Positions 13,682-25,422 are shown, counted from the first letter of the stretch. The stretch: DNA of 64,000 nt from Conus ventricosus (GCA_018398815.1 JAFLJL010014836.1:1-64000), one strand, 5' to 3'. Program-made: numbers and translations. The notes: generated by a model from the sequence alone, not told the origin.

Positions 13682-16541
13682 TTCAGACCCCACCGTTTTG
13701 TGTGACGTGGCTCAAAGTAAAAAGGGGGCGGTGAAGGAAGGGAACGTGACCACCCGGGAACATGTCTTTAGTTTTATTTTGGGCGTTTCAGGGAGCCCTT
13801 TTTGTTGGGAAAGGGCAGAACTTCCGTCTTTAACGCCCGGGTTGAGCGAATGTCAAACCAGAACCTGTGCACTTGTTTGGGGTCCCGTCATTGTGTTGTC
13901 CTTGCACGTGAAGTCATGTTGATGAGTGCCCCGCTTCTACCTGCAGGAGCGCAGGGCACGCAAAGTTCTTTCGTCTCTGGCTGGGGTGTCAGGCAGACTC
14001 TTGGCATTGGGTCTTTGGGACCGGGGTGGGGTTTTGGGGAGGCTTTTCCCTGGCCCACCAAAATGGAGTCCTTTTCTTTTAAAAGTGGGTCACGATCAGA
14101 TAAAGGGTTGATTCGGTGACGCCACGAAAAAGATGGTGGGGGTTAGTCAGTGGTGGCCCTCCCACTTTGGGTGTTTTGCCCAAAGGGTTTCCGGTAAGTT
14201 TGAAGGGGGGTTTTGGCTGTTTTCAAGTGAGGTGACGATCATTGAGCTAGATTTTTGTAGACTTTGTAAATGGGTTTTGGTCGTAGTGTCTTTTGTGTGC
14301 GAAAGAGTTAATTGTGAAGAAGCAGATAGTTTTTGTAGGTGTAGTCCTTAGGCATTGGTGGGCCCCCCTATCTATACCCAGTTGTATGTCACCCAGTCTT
14401 TCTTTTAAATTTTTTGGATCTGTCCTGGGCGGGGGGGGGGGGGGGGGGGGAGGTTAGAATTATAGTACTTTTTGCATAGTATACTTAAAATTACTTGTGT
14501 TTTTTTGTTTGAAAGGAAATCGCAGGGTTTATTTTTTGGGGCGCGCATGGGTTAGGGGAAAGGTAGGGGGGAAGTGATATAGAAAAGGGGGGGGGGGGAA
14601 TGCGTTTGAAAAGTGTTGGCAAAGTGGCATGGTTGCCAAACTCAGGGCGTGGCGGCTGGCGGAGCGTGAACTGTCACTTTGTGTGAACAGGCTAAGGATA
14701 CGGGCCCATGGTTTTATTTAAAACTTTGGGATTCCCCGTGGGCCAACTTTTTTCAAAACGCATTTCCAAACATTGCGCAACGCTGACTCTTTTCCGGGCC
14801 CCCCCATTTGGTTCCGGTAGGGGGGGGCCCTCTTGGGGCCATTGACGCTTGAAATGAAGTTTTCGATTTGTAGACAGTGTGGGTCGTCTTAAAACGGGCT
14901 CTGCTATCGGCTGGAGTTAAGCAACGTAATAACAAAAAAATAATATTTATTGATGGTTTTATACTGATAAGAGGAGTGCGGATGTCAATATTTTTTTCTC
15001 TTTTTGCGCCGCGGGGTTTAAACTGAGCACTACGATGTTTTTTTCCTTTTGTTTTTTTTTTTGTATTACTGTGACCATTACAAGTGTACTCCTACTGCAT
15101 TTTGGATGCGGAGTTTCTGACTATGTTTTATTTTTTTTTGGTTTGGGTTTTGTTTTTTTGGTTTTGGGGGTACACTGTTATTGTTGTTGCTCCCTTTGGT
15201 GTTACCGATGTCATTGATGTTTTTTATATTTGGGTCACCTTGCTCGCTGGCTGGGTTTTTTTCCCCATGCCGTGAAATTGCCCAGTAGCATAGGCGGGTG
15301 TCAGTTGTTTCATTGTTTTTTTTCGAGACCGTGTCAAATTTATGGTGGTGTTGATTGTTACTGTGAGGGTCCCTGAATTTCGTTTGCTTAACCCGTGTTG
15401 GCGCGGGGGCATAGTTGAGGGGTTTTTTTGAGACGAGGAGCACTAGAATCAGTTGTTTTGGGCACTTGAATCCCTTTTTGTTTTTTGTGACTCTGAAGGT
15501 TTCGTTTTGGCCCCCTTTAAGTCATGACATTGGGGAGGCGGAATATTACGGCCATCAATGAATGAATAACATACGTTTTTTGAGGTTTTCGTCCTTGGGC
15601 ATAGAATTGCTGGCGGGGGTGCGCTGTACGACGTGTGCTCTATTGACGTACTCGCAAGGAAGTGTGGGGAATACCAAATGTGTGTAACCAGCCACGAGGG
15701 ACATGCAGGGTTCGTTTCCGCTAGCGCCACCGTTCAAAGTGGGTGGGGGCGCCCCGGGTGTTGACCAACCTGGGCTAGGGAGGGCCTGAGAGACCGACCC
15801 GGGCGGAGCTGACCCAACCGACCCAGGCGGAGCTGACCCAGGCCGACCCGCGGAACTGACCCAGCCGCCCCAGGCGGACTGCCCCAGGCCGACCCAGCGA
15901 ACTACCCGGGTCAAACCCAGGCTTGCCCCTCCGCATTGGGGGGGGGGGGGGCGGGGGGAAGCGCGCCCCGGTTGGTGGGGCAACTCACCCTACCGTCAAC
16001 CCATCTTTGGGGGCACTGTTTACAGGGCGTTACGTGGTGTTTTTAGTTGATTAGGGGTTTTTCTACGCAAACCTTCGAATACACCTTCTGCATCGTCCGC
16101 CCGTTGCGTTCTCCACGTTACCCCGTCGTCAGGGTGTGGGGGGCGAAAACTTAACTATCTAAATTGGCGTCCCAAAAACTACATGGCCTATTTTCACCGA
16201 CAATGCACGAGACAAAGTTAGACCCAGGGTTTTGTGGGGGCTTTTTGGGGAAGTTTTGGCATAACAAATTTTAGGCCATTATTTGATCTAATGTTTGCGC
16301 CGGGTTGGGTCCCGTGGGTGATCTTGGCACCTGGTTATGATGATTTTGGGGCTTTTTGTTGGGATTTTTTGTGTTTGTGTACTGTTGATGTTGGGGGGTC
16401 TATTGTGCAGGGGGTGGTGTTGCATGACGACAGCGTGTTGTATTGAATAAAAAATTGTTTATTTGTGAGTTTTGTGGGTGGGTAAAAAGGGGGGAGAGGG
16501 TGTTATATGGGTGTTTTTCCCCCGACCTTAGCGTGTCGACA
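13682..16541 (+). repeat. 5' LTR of element 1
   Basis: Aligns by eye along its whole length with 21754-24677. Shared landmarks include CGCCCGGGTT then GCGAATGTCAAA (13835/21906), a G run (14430/22486), AAGCAACGT (14917/22996), the GGCGGAGCTGACCCAGG block (15780-15935/23890-24000) and the GTGTTTTTCC end region (16511/24647). The start is inferred from the clearer 3' copy, since the first bases here are corrupted. The end is placed at GTCGACA, matching TCTGACA in the other copy. Sense-strand open frames within it are not conserved between the two copies. Confidence 0.8.
15780..15935. repeat. GC-rich tandem repeat inside the 5' LTR
   Basis: About six degenerate copies of a 22-24 base unit built on GGCGGAGCTGACCCAGGCC. 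The equivalent block lies at about 23885-24000 in the 3' LTR, so the repeat predates insertion. Confidence 0.75.
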
Positions 16542-17853
16542 ACTTGGGAGAGGGGGGGTACCTTTGTGTTGGTATAAAAGGGGGGGGGGGGTGTTTTAGC
16601 GGGGGTTTTGGTTGGGTGCGCCCTTTGGGTTAGGGGGGCGGCGCGATTAGAACTGTGAGGGGCTGTTAAGCAAACCCAATTCCTTTTCCTGTCCTGTGTC
16701 GTTTTGTATTGTGTGAAGTTAGTGGAGGTGGAGGGGGCTGCCTATAAGGGGGAGGGAAAGACAAAGGCACTCAGGCGGTAAGACCTGCTAATTTCCATTG
16801 TTAGTGGTGGGAAAAGAGTGCTTTTTCTGTAATGTTTGTTTGCATGGGGGTTTTTGTGGTAATGGAATGGATATTTTTTTGTAATAGGTTGATGCGTGTC
16901 GTGTGGGTTGGTGGACCCTCCCTGTGATTTGTGGTTTTAATGTCTGGCCTTTCAACTTATCGGGGGTGATTTATTTTAAATGACATGTGAAATTTTGGGT
17001 TTCGCATTTGCATTGTATTGATGAGTTGATATGATTTAAAAAAATTTGTTTAGTTGAATGCCTATGTTTGCTAAACATTGACAGGGTGTATTTGGTTTAG
17101 TAGCTTTCCTGTTTCCACGGTTGTCCCCCCCCTTGGGAATGTAAGGGAACGAGTTGGGGGTCGTTTCCCTACATTGGTTGAGTTTACTCCAGGGGTTTGT
17201 TATAATTGGGAAAAATTTAAATAGTTTTTGGTTTTTAACTTTCTACCGGGGGTCGGCATAGGTCGTTTGCTCTTGGGGAATCGTGCATGTCAGCGCGTTT
17301 TAGTAGGAACATTCAGTATGTCGCACACCCCAGGACCGTAAATTGCGTTTACAACTGGGCCCGGGCCAGGAAGCCAACTCCTGCGCAACCTCCGGATTAA
17401 GGAATGCAGGGAGGTTTGGGGAAAGGGGGTTTGGGGGAGCAACAGCTGGGCCCTTGGCCACAAATAGTCGGGTTTGGTCGAAGCATGGGGGACAGGGGGG
17501 GGAGTTTTCAGACTTTGTTGGCACGCCCGGACAGATGGCCCCCGGAAAAAACAAGGGAAGGGAAGAGGAATACGTCTCAAGCGAATGCGCAGGGAAAAGA
17601 GCAGGGGGCAAGGGGAAAAGGAGATACTCTCAAAGCGGATGCGCAGGAAAAAAAGGAGCCGCAAAGGGGGAAGATTTTCGGCTTTTTTTTTGCGCGAGGC
17701 CAAGGGGGAAGAGTTGCGGCTCAACCCAGGAGGTTATTTATAAGAGAGGCGGAGCAGCAGCGGGTGGGGTAGAGGACGACGGTCTCAAGGAGAAGCTCAG
17801 GGACGAGGGACGAGGAAGAAGGGGGAAGAGAACGGAGGAAGGAAACCAGGGGG
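16542..17853 (+). other. Untranslated leader of element 1
   Basis: Between the 5' LTR and gag. The primer-binding site should begin within a few bases of 16542; the sequence there is ACTTGGGAGAGGGG, which contains TGG as expected, but I cannot match it to a tRNA. From 17,550 to 17,700 the leader contains two copies of a block with GCGCAGG and AAAAGGAG. Confidence 0.5.
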
Positions 17854-18520
17854 ATGCCCCCAGTGTACACTTTAAACCCTTGCGGATGGGAGGATGTCGA
17901 CGCCTATCTGTCCCATTTCGAGAGGATGGCTAGCTTGTGCCCCTGGAGGCAAGCGTGGTCGAGAGTTGGTGGGGCCTCTTGAGGGAAGGGGAGGGGGGCA
18001 GGGTGAGACTACCCCCAGGGTCTCACGACTACGGCCAGGGCAAGGCACTTTGCTTAAGTTTTTTTCCCCTGGGGCAGAGCATACAGGCAACGCTTCCGGG
18101 CGAGAAGAAGGGGCGACGAAACCTTTGAGCACTCGACAGAAAAGGTCCCGCCGGATTTGTGGTTCTGGCAGCAGGGAAAAAATCCGCAGTCGCGACCGAT
18201 TCAGGGCTTGTTCCCACAGAACAATGATCGACTTGAAACCCCCCACTTACCACTAGGGGCGTCGTGTCTCCCCCCCAACAGCGACAGGTGGCCCGGAGGC
18301 TACTGTGGGGGCAAGGGCCCGGCGACTGGGGGGCACTGCAAAAAAGAGAGAGGGTACGGGGGCTAAAAAAACCCCAAGGGGCAGAGCCCGCCTAGGGCTC
18401 GGGCCACCGACAGCAAACCCCCCAAACACTGCCCCTCAAGCCCTCCCCCGAACAAAAGTAAAGTGTTTCCTGTGGGGGAACAGGCCACAAAATTAGGGAT
18501 CCCACGTCGTAACACGGGAG
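17854..18520 (+). pseudogene. gag of element 1 (capsid and zinc knuckle)
   Basis: Forms the particle that packages element RNA. The ATG at 17854 opens 42 codons containing CGWEDVDAYLSHFERMAS before a stop at 17980; this capsid-like start is typical of Gypsy-type gag. Further pieces follow in other frames, including FRACSHR and a segment ending in LPLGAS near 18190-18270. A CCHC zinc knuckle is seen at 18463-18505, where CFL-C-GEQGHK can be read only across one slipped base. The spacing from start to knuckle (about 200 codons) is short but plausible for capsid plus nucleocapsid. Confidence 0.65.
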
Positions 18521-18689
18521 GGGCAATTTAAGTGCCGGAGGGGCTGAAGATGTGGTGAAGTCCCCCCCCTTTTCGTGTGTGTCAGTCCAAGAAGCCTTTC
18601 CCCTAGGGCGAGATTCAGGCACGGGATTATGGACAGGGATTTGGGGCCAGGACGGGGTTTTTTAGTGGTGGCTTCTCACGGGACATCCT

Positions 18690-18850
18690 GATCAATACAC
18701 GGAGAAGCCGTCCTGATCACTTGGCTGATCCCGGTGTCAGTTCGACTACCAGTGGCCTGGTTGACATCGCTCGCCGTTTGTCACAGGGATTTCCGCGCCC
18801 CCTCATGGAGCGGCCAGTGAAAACCCATTTGGGGAAAATTTTATCCGGGA
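18690..18850 (+). pseudogene. Probable aspartic protease remnant of element 1
   Basis: Lies where a protease belongs, after the zinc knuckle and before integrase. The frame LADPGVSSTTSGLVDIARRL (about 18722-18781) could be a corrupted active site, with Pro in place of Ser or Thr in the D-(S/T)-G triad. Element 2 has a readable RDSG at the equivalent place. On its own this segment would not be identifiable. Confidence 0.35.
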
Positions 18851-19119
18851 AACGAGGGGCGCCTTAGAACGATTCCCGCATGCTGGCCGGACACCCTCCG
18901 GGTTTACAGACGAAGCCAGGGCCCCGAAGGACAAGGAACCCCAGCGACCATTGTCCCGAGGGATCATTTTGATTCTACTTAAAAAAATTACAAGGGACAA
19001 AGAGGGGACCCCCCCCTTTAGTAAAGCAAGGGAAAGGGAACGAGGTAAACTGGGTCCGGGGTGGACGGGGAAAACAGTTACCTTAAAAAGGGATGGGGAC
19101 AGGAGGGTTTTTGGGGAAA

Positions 19120-20200
19120 CCCCGGAAGCATGTACACGGGTTTCGACCGAAAGAATCAGGGCCCCTATGCCTTTTGGCCACGAGGTTCCCAATTTGGCAC
19201 TTGAACCACGAAGACCAAGTCAGGATTCTACCTCACCTACGGGCCCGGGAAAATGCCCACATCGCGAGGGTTTTGCCAGTCATGCCCGCATGTCCGGGAC
19301 CATCACAAGGGTCGGGGTTTCCACCTACCCTTGGCAAGAAGCCCCTGAGCAAACCCTTTACCAAAGGGGACTAGATTTGATCACCGTTGACGCCGATTTT
19401 GGGACGAGGGCATCGGGATATACTGGGCATGGGAACTCCAACCACCAATACCCAAGCGATGCCTTTAAGATCTCACGGAGGGATGGCCAGGCTGCATTCA
19501 CCAGTGTCACACTGGGATACCCAAGCATGCTTTCGGACGGGATCACAGTTCACTGGGCAGGTGATGAAAGGGAAATGACCTCTGCTGGGCCCTAAAGGTT
19601 TGAATACCACGCCGAAACCATGCCATCAATGGGCAGTGGGAAAAATTTTAAAGGGACCCCAAGAGGATATGCGCCGTTTGGTACGGACAAACCAGAGAGT
19701 GGGATCGATGGGTCCGGGGGCTGCTTTTTTTCCCACCGGGGAATACCCAAGCCCACGGATTTTCCCCCTTTTTAACGTTTTTTGGGCGAGCAGTGCGGGG
19801 ACCTATGCAGATACTAGGGGTCGGGGCGCCCTGAGGAGCGAGCTAAAGACATCCATTGAGTATTTGGGGGACCTCAAAAAAGAATGCTGAACATTTCTTT
19901 GGGGCCCGGGAAACCCACTGCCACTGCCCCTGGGGAAACAAGCACACTTTGATCTCCGGCGAGGAAACGATCGTTCCAGTAGGGGCTAGAGTGTTGGTCC
20001 TGCGGGCCTTGAAAAACAAAAAGCGGAGCGCCTCGGGGGCCCCACCTGGAAGGGAGGGTTTGGGGGAGGGGGACTACAAGGGCCCGATGGGCCAAAAAGC
20101 AGTGTTTCCCTGCCCAACGCTTAAGAGTTCGGAGGGCCCCGCGAGCTACAAAACCCCCGTGAAGTGCAAGCGGAGTGTGGGGGAAAAATGGGGAAACACC
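19120..20200 (+). pseudogene. Integrase of element 1
   Basis: Inserts the double-stranded DNA copy into the host chromosome. Zinc-binding region: FCQSCP followed by KGRGFHLPL near 19270-19330. Catalytic core: LTPILGRGHRDIL (about 19385) and GSQFTGQVMKG (19545-19578), the region carrying the second catalytic Asp in Gypsy integrases. It continues as GLNTTP and MRRLV at 19597-19680, then LKTSIEYLGDLKK near 19845. The C-terminal barrel is visible as ARVLVLRALKNKK near 19985-20025. Frame changes occur at least five times. Domain order and motifs are those of Ty3/Gypsy-type, not Copia-type, integrase. Confidence 0.8.
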
Positions 20201-20249
20201 CACTGCCCCTAGGGGGGGGAAAATTCCCTTTATTCCGCTGACAGCCCCT

Positions 20250-21175
20250 GAGGGGCCCCGGAGCGTCATTTTGGGAGAGGATCCATGTTCCTGCGAGGTC
20301 AAGGGGCTCACTCGGAGTTTGGACGTTCTTTCGGACTTTCCAGCTGTACGCCTTGGGAAATTCATGTGAATTGTCGTCCGAGTACCCTTGGTCCCCAAGC
20401 CGTAACAATCCCATTGCTTTCAGGGGAAAAATCCGGGGGGAAGTGGAAAGGGTATGCAAAATTAGACTTATTGAGCCCTCCGGTCACCTTACCACTCCAG
20501 GGTCTTGGGGAGGGAAAAAGGATGGAAATTTTGTTTTTTGCGGGGATACCACGACTGAACAATTTTGGGGGTTCGATTTGGAGCCGAGCCCGAATTTATT
20601 TTCCTGTTTTTAAAAATTGGGACAGAAGCGGGGTTTTTAGCAAGATTTACCTGGCAAGGGTATTTGGGAATCCCGTGGGGAAAAGGAAACCGCCCAAGAT
20701 GGGATTTGTTTCCCTCGGGGAGTTCCAGTAATCTGCCTTTTGGACCGTGCACTGCGGGAGCTTTTTTAAAAGAGAGAAAGGGGAATTGCTTCGCCGTTGC
20801 CCGGGGGGGATGTCGACAACTTCATCGACGACGTGTTGGTTTCTACAAGGGCAGAGGGGCACACCTAGAAATCCGCGTGCCTATTCAGGGCTGGAGAATG
20901 CTCGTTGTCAGCACACCAACCAAGTGGATTGGGGGGGCAAGGGGCGTTTTTCTGGCCACGGATTGGGGAAGGGAAAATTCACCCGTGGAGGACAAGACAT
21001 GTCAGTCAAGGGTGCGCCGAACCCCAACCAAAAAGCAGGTAAGAGTTTTTTTGGGGTTTATTTTGGTTTTTACCCACGGTTTTATCCCCGGTTTTTGGAC
21101 AGCCTTTCCTTTGAAACCTACAAAAAGGGGCCGCCTAGACAGGTCCGATGGCCGAAAAATTGTGAAAGGGCCTTA
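20250..21175 (+). pseudogene. Reverse transcriptase of element 1
   Basis: Follows directly after the integrase C-terminus. The fingers region reads KIRGEVERVCKIRLIEPSGH (20426-20485), then GGKKDGNFVFCGD (about 20510). Palm residues appear as FLKIGTEAGFLARFTWQGY and, later, LPFGPCTAGA (about 20730-20760). The catalytic box is DNFIDDVLVSTRAEG with FIDD at 20822-20833, a conservative variant of the Gypsy YIDD box. Downstream come GKGKFTRGGQ, KGAPNPNQKAG and GFYPRFYPRFL (20965-21105), the thumb and connection. These are unmistakably Gypsy-type blocks in normal internal order. Confidence 0.85.
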
Positions 21176-21179
21176 GGAA

Positions 21180-21600
21180 GTTAAGGGCAGTTTTCACCCC
21201 ACCATGTCAGGGTGCCCCTGCGGGAACATTTTTCCCCAGAAAGCGTCAGGGGCGACTGGGAGCTGTGTTGGTTTTCCAAAACATGATGGGGGATTGTGGC
21301 CCGGCGGCCCACAAGAATTGGGGGAGCGACTAAACACCCCACATTGAAAAGGGAAATTTTTTGGGACTTTTGTGGGGGGTTCAGAAATTTGCCACCTATT
21401 TTTCGGGAAACATTCACCGTCCAAACTGATCACTCCCCTGCGTACCACACCGGGTTTAATCAAAACCCTGGGAAGTGACAAGGTGGGCGCTCCAGCCCAC
21501 GTTCCAGTTTTTTGGGGACAAACCGGGAAACAATTAGCGGCGATTTTCTCAGCAGGGTTAAGAGGATTTTGCCAATTTGAAATCGGGTGTCCCGCTGGAG
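21180..21600 (+). pseudogene. RNase H of element 1
   Basis: Degrades the RNA strand of the RNA-DNA hybrid. Recognisable pieces through slips are GAVLVFQN near 21260, LLWGVQKFATYF near 21369-21404, and FTVQTDHSPA at 21413-21440, the last holding a conserved TDH. TRWALQP near 21482 and a final LSR-like remnant near 21551 match the usual end of Gypsy RNase H. No integrase motif follows before the 3' LTR, which supports the unusual order. Confidence 0.75.
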
Positions 21601-21737
21601 TCAGCTGGGGGGTTTTGCAGATTTGGGGTTCCCCAGGGGTGATGGTACTAGTCCTGGTTTAAAGTGTCATACGGTTTTTTAGGAAAGGGCTCGTAGCTCT
21701 GTGTCATGTCTTGGGTTCTTGAAAACCATATTGGGGT

Positions 21738-21753
21738 CTTTTGGGGGGGGGTT
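21738..21753 (+). promoter_or_regulatory. Polypurine tract of element 1 (plus-strand primer)
   Basis: G-rich run ending GGGGGGGGGTT immediately before TGTCATGA. Element 2 has AGAAGGGGGGTT before TGTCACGA in the same place, so the boundary is supported by two elements. Confidence 0.75.
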
Positions 21754-24677
21754 TGTCATGACCCCAGCTCGGTTTTGGACGTGCATCAAAAAAAGAAAAA
21801 GGGGGGGAAGGAAGGAGAAGTGACACAACCCGGAACATTTTTGTATTTTTAGTTTGGCATTTACGAGCCGTTGGGTTGGGAAGGGAGAACTTCCCGGGGT
21901 TAAACGCCCGGGTTAGCGAATGTCAAAACCCCAAAATGTGCATCTTGTTTCTCCCGGCAGGTTGGCCTTTCACGGGGAAATCTGTTTTAGTGATGTCCGC
22001 ATTCTACCGCAGGGGCGCAGGGGACGCTAAGCATTCTGTCTCTGGCTGGGGTGCACAGGACTCTTGGCATTGGGTCTTTTGGACCGAGGGGGGGTGGTTT
22101 TTTTGGGAGGGGTGTTCCTGGGCCCCCCAAGTGGGGTCTCTTTTTATTTTAAAAAGGGGGCCGATTCAGATCAAGTTTATTCTGTGACGCCACAAATTTT
22201 GTTAGGGTGTAGCATGTGGGCCCTCCCTATGGTGTTTGCCAAAGGGTTTGGGTAAGTTTTAAGCGGGTTTGGCTGTTTTCTAAGTGAGGGGACGATCATT
22301 TAGCTGAGTTTAAACTTTGTAAATAGGGGCTTGGGCGAATGTGTTTTGTGGCGTAAAGGTTAAATTTTGAAAAAGCAATAATTTTGTAGGTGTAGTCCAT
22401 TTTGGCAGTGGGTAGGCCTCCCTATCTATACCCAGTTGAGTCAAAACCCAGCTTTTCTTTAATTTTTTGGGAAACTGTCCTAGGGTGGGGGGGGGGGGGG
22501 CGGGTTTGAGATTTTTATCTGTTGCTATATGATACTTAAAATTTCTTTTTTATTTTTTGAAAGGAGAATCGCAGGGGGGGTTTTTAATTTTTTTTGGGCG
22601 CGCTATTGGGAGTTACGGAAAGGTTAGGGGAAGTGATAGTAGAGGAAAAGGGGGGGGGGGGATGACGTGTTGATAATGTGTTTGCAAAGTGGCATGGGTT
22701 TCCAAAACTCATGGGTGGGCGGGTGCGGGAGCGCGGACGTCCCGTTTTGAGAACATGGCTAAGGTACAGGGGCCAGGGTTTTTTTTTGAAAAATTTGGGG
22801 AAGCCGTGGCCCAACATTTTTAAAACTGCACTTCCAATCATTGCCGCAGACGGACTCGTTTCCCGGGGCCTCCCCCCTTTTGTGTTCTGGTAGGGGGGGC
22901 CCGCGTCGGGCCAGTTTACGCATGTGCAATGAAGTTTTCGATTTGTGACGGGGGGTCGTCCCTTAACGGGCTCGCGTGGGTCGGGTGGATTTAAGCAACG
23001 TTAATAACAAATAATAAATTTATTGTGGATTGTTGTCTGATAAAAGGATGCGGATGTCATATTATTTTTCTTTGCTGCCGTGGTTTTAAAACTGATGCAG
23101 CTACTGAGTTTTTTTCCGTTTTTTTTTTTTTTTTTTTTGTATTACGTTACCATTACTAATTGACTCCTACGGCGGGTTGGGAAACGGAGATTCTGACTAT
23201 TTGTTAATGTTTGGTTGGGGTTGCTATTGGGTTTTTTTGGGAGCGACGTTTTTGTTGTTGCGCCGTTGGGTTACCTGATTCATTGAGTTGTGTTATATTT
23301 GGGTCCCCGCCTGCTGGGTATGTTATATCCCAGCCAGGTAATTGCAGTATGTCATATGGCGGGTGTCGTTTTTTTCTTTTTTTGTTTTGAGACCGGGGTC
23401 AAATCTTATGGGGTGTTGATGTGTTACTGGATGGGGCCAGATTTCTGTTTTTTAGCCCGTTTGGGGGCAGGGGCATAGTTGAGGGGGGTTCTTTTATGAC
23501 CCATGGAGCACTAGAATCAGTTGTGGGTTTGGGACGTTTTAATGCCTTTTTTGTTTTGTGACTCTGAAAGGTTGTCGTGTTTTGGGCCCCCTTAAGTCAG
23601 TGACATTGGATGGGGGAATATTGAAACGGGCCCGTCAATGAATTGAACATCGTTTTTTGAGGTTTTTCGCCCTTGTGCATAGTAATTGTCGGCAGGGTGC
23701 AGCGTACACTGGCTCTATTGGGCGGACTCTGACAAGTAAAATGTAGAATACGCAAATTAGTGTGAATCCAGCCCTGAAAAACATCAGGGGTTTCGTTCCC
23801 AGCGACCCGTTCAGGGGGATGCACACCGGGGTTTTTCCAACGTCTGGCGATGTACGGCCCCCGGGAAAAAAGACCCACCCCCCGGCGGGCTGACCAAAAC
23901 CCCCCCCAGGCGACTGACCCAGGCCGACCCCGGGGGAACGACCCAGGGCCCCCCAGGCGGAGCGGGCCCAGGCCGACCCAGGGGCGACACCCCCGGGGGC
24001 CACCCGGGTTGCAGCCTGCCGCGTTGTTGGCGTGCTGGGGAACGCCGCCCATGGGGTTTTTGGTGGGAGACCACCACTCGTCAACCCTATCTTTGGGGGG
24101 AGCTATTACAGGCGTTATCGTCGGGGGTCTTTGGCTGTGATTTCGGGGGTTTTTACAGCATAACCTCGAATAAAATCGTCTTCCGCATCGCGTCGTCGTT
24201 GCTGTTTCCAAAGTTACTCCTCGTCAACGGTGTGGTGGGCGAAAACATTACTGATCTAAATTGTGCGTCCCACAAGCTACAGTGTGCCTAGTTTTCACCG
24301 GGACAGTGCATCTGAGACAATAAGTTGATGACTCACATGTTTGTGGGGGTTCGTTTGGGGGAAGTTTTGTGCATCGTAACAAATTTATGGCCATTATTGT
24401 GATCTAAGTGTTGTGCCCCGGGTTGGTCACCGGGGGTGGTTGCTTGGCAGCCTGGTTATGATGTATGCTTGGGCTTTTTGGGTTTGGGATATTTTGTTTT
24501 TGTGTGTACTGTTGATGTTGGTCTATTTTTTGTGCAGGGATGGTGGTGTGTGCATGGGGCGACAGCGGTTTATTGAAAAAAAAATGTTTATTTTTTGACG
24601 TTGTGTGGGTTTTGTTGTATGAGAGGGAGAGGGGTGTTAGTATAGGTGTTTTTCCTCTCAACCTTACGTGTCTGACA
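21754..24677 (+). repeat. 3' LTR of element 1
   Basis: Begins TGTCATGACC and ends near TCTGACA; element 2 has perfect 8-base inverted ends TGTCACGA/TCGTGACA, and these look like the same ends with errors. At about 2.92 kb it is long for a Gypsy-type LTR. Differences from the 5' LTR are mostly homopolymer length changes and dropped bases, so LTR divergence cannot be used to date the insertion. Confidence 0.8.
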
Positions 24678-24920
24678 GTAACTAAACAATTTATAACTAG
24701 CCATACCAACCCCAAACATAAATTTAACAACTGAAATAATCTAAAATAATTATTCATTCACTAACCACAAACCGAAAATGCACAACACGACGAAACACAG
24801 GGGGTTTTCGCTCAAGGGAGATAAACCACCACCCAAAACCCCGGGGCCAGAAGATTTGCTTCCCGTAGACTGTTCTCCCACGACAAGTATTAAAAATGCG
24901 GGGAAACACGTATCATTGAA
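24678..24920. other. Flank of element 1, no gene seen
   Basis: AT-rich for 100 bases, then sequence leading into the dispersed repeat. From here to about 37 kb the sequence is visibly cleaner. Confidence 0.4.
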
Positions 24921-25361
24921 AGAAAAAGAAACACCTGAAGGTGCTGGGGGGACCCAGAGAAGCACTGTCTTCACTGCCTTTAGAGCAGTCCTGTACCACC
25001 CTTTGGAGGCCGCGCTGTGTTGACGATGGGTACGGCACGCGCAGGACACTCCAAATTAAAGAATCGAGGGGCATAACTGCTCCTGAACAGAGGTAAATCA
25101 GACTACAGATGCAGCTCATAACAGCCTTAAAGACATCCCCCTGGGGGGTACCAGCCCGTATTTCAAGACTGCAGAGCCCACCGCGAAAAACACCACCCTC
25201 CAGCTGCCGAGCACACCCCCCCAGACCCAACCACTCTGCCCACGGACAGATGAAATAGTACCACTCCAGACACAGCCAAACTTTCGCCCTTCGCTGTTAT
25301 ATGCCCTCAAGAGAGAATCCAAACTGTAGTCCTTTCCCACTGTCAACAGGACTTTCCCTGT
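24921..25361 (+). repeat. Dispersed 430-bp repeat, copy 1
   Basis: Runs from AGAAAAAGAAACACCTGAAG to GGACTTTCCCTGTG and matches 50382-50818 almost end to end, and 25423-25715 in part. Internal marks are AGCACTGTCTTCA, CATAACTGCTCCTGAACAG and CCAGCTGCCGAGCACACC. There are no terminal inverted repeats, RNA polymerase III boxes or coding motif that I can see. Class is unknown: a SINE, a non-autonomous element or a piece of an untranslated region are all possible. Confidence 0.75.
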
Positions 25362-25422
25362 GGGCAGTGGGTCCTTTCCTCACCATCACTGGACCTTTCT
25401 CCAGGTCAGTCCCAGCTAAGGC

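Larger units (their letters stand above)
13682..24677 (+). mobile_element. Gmr1-like LTR retrotransposon 1 (Gypsy-type proteins, integrase before reverse transcriptase)
   Basis: An 11-kb element with two related LTRs of about 2.9 kb (offset about 8.07-8.13 kb) around a 5.2-kb internal region. Reading through frequent frame slips, the internal order is gag, zinc knuckle, probable protease, integrase, reverse transcriptase, RNase H, then a G-rich polypurine tract and the 3' LTR. The proteins resemble Ty3/Gypsy, but the order matches Ty1/Copia; among Gypsy-type elements that order is established for the Gmr1 group. No frame is intact, so this copy is either dead or badly assembled. Possible target duplications (AAAC/TAAC at the outer ends) are too short and noisy to rely on. 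Confidence 0.82.

Noticed and set aside
17343..17933. 196-codon plus-strand frame before gag
   Set aside because: Lys/Arg/Gly-rich sequence in the leader of element 1, out of phase with gag; three phases are open over the same purine-rich stretch.
19120..21600. Copia (Ty1) element, because integrase precedes RT
   Set aside because: RT (FIDD, EPSG and KKDG blocks) and integrase (GRGHR..., GSQFTG) are Gypsy-type; Copia enzymes have different motifs.
13682..24677. Segmental duplication of about 2.9 kb
   Set aside because: The two similar blocks flank a retrotransposon internal region and adjoin a polypurine tract, so they are LTRs.
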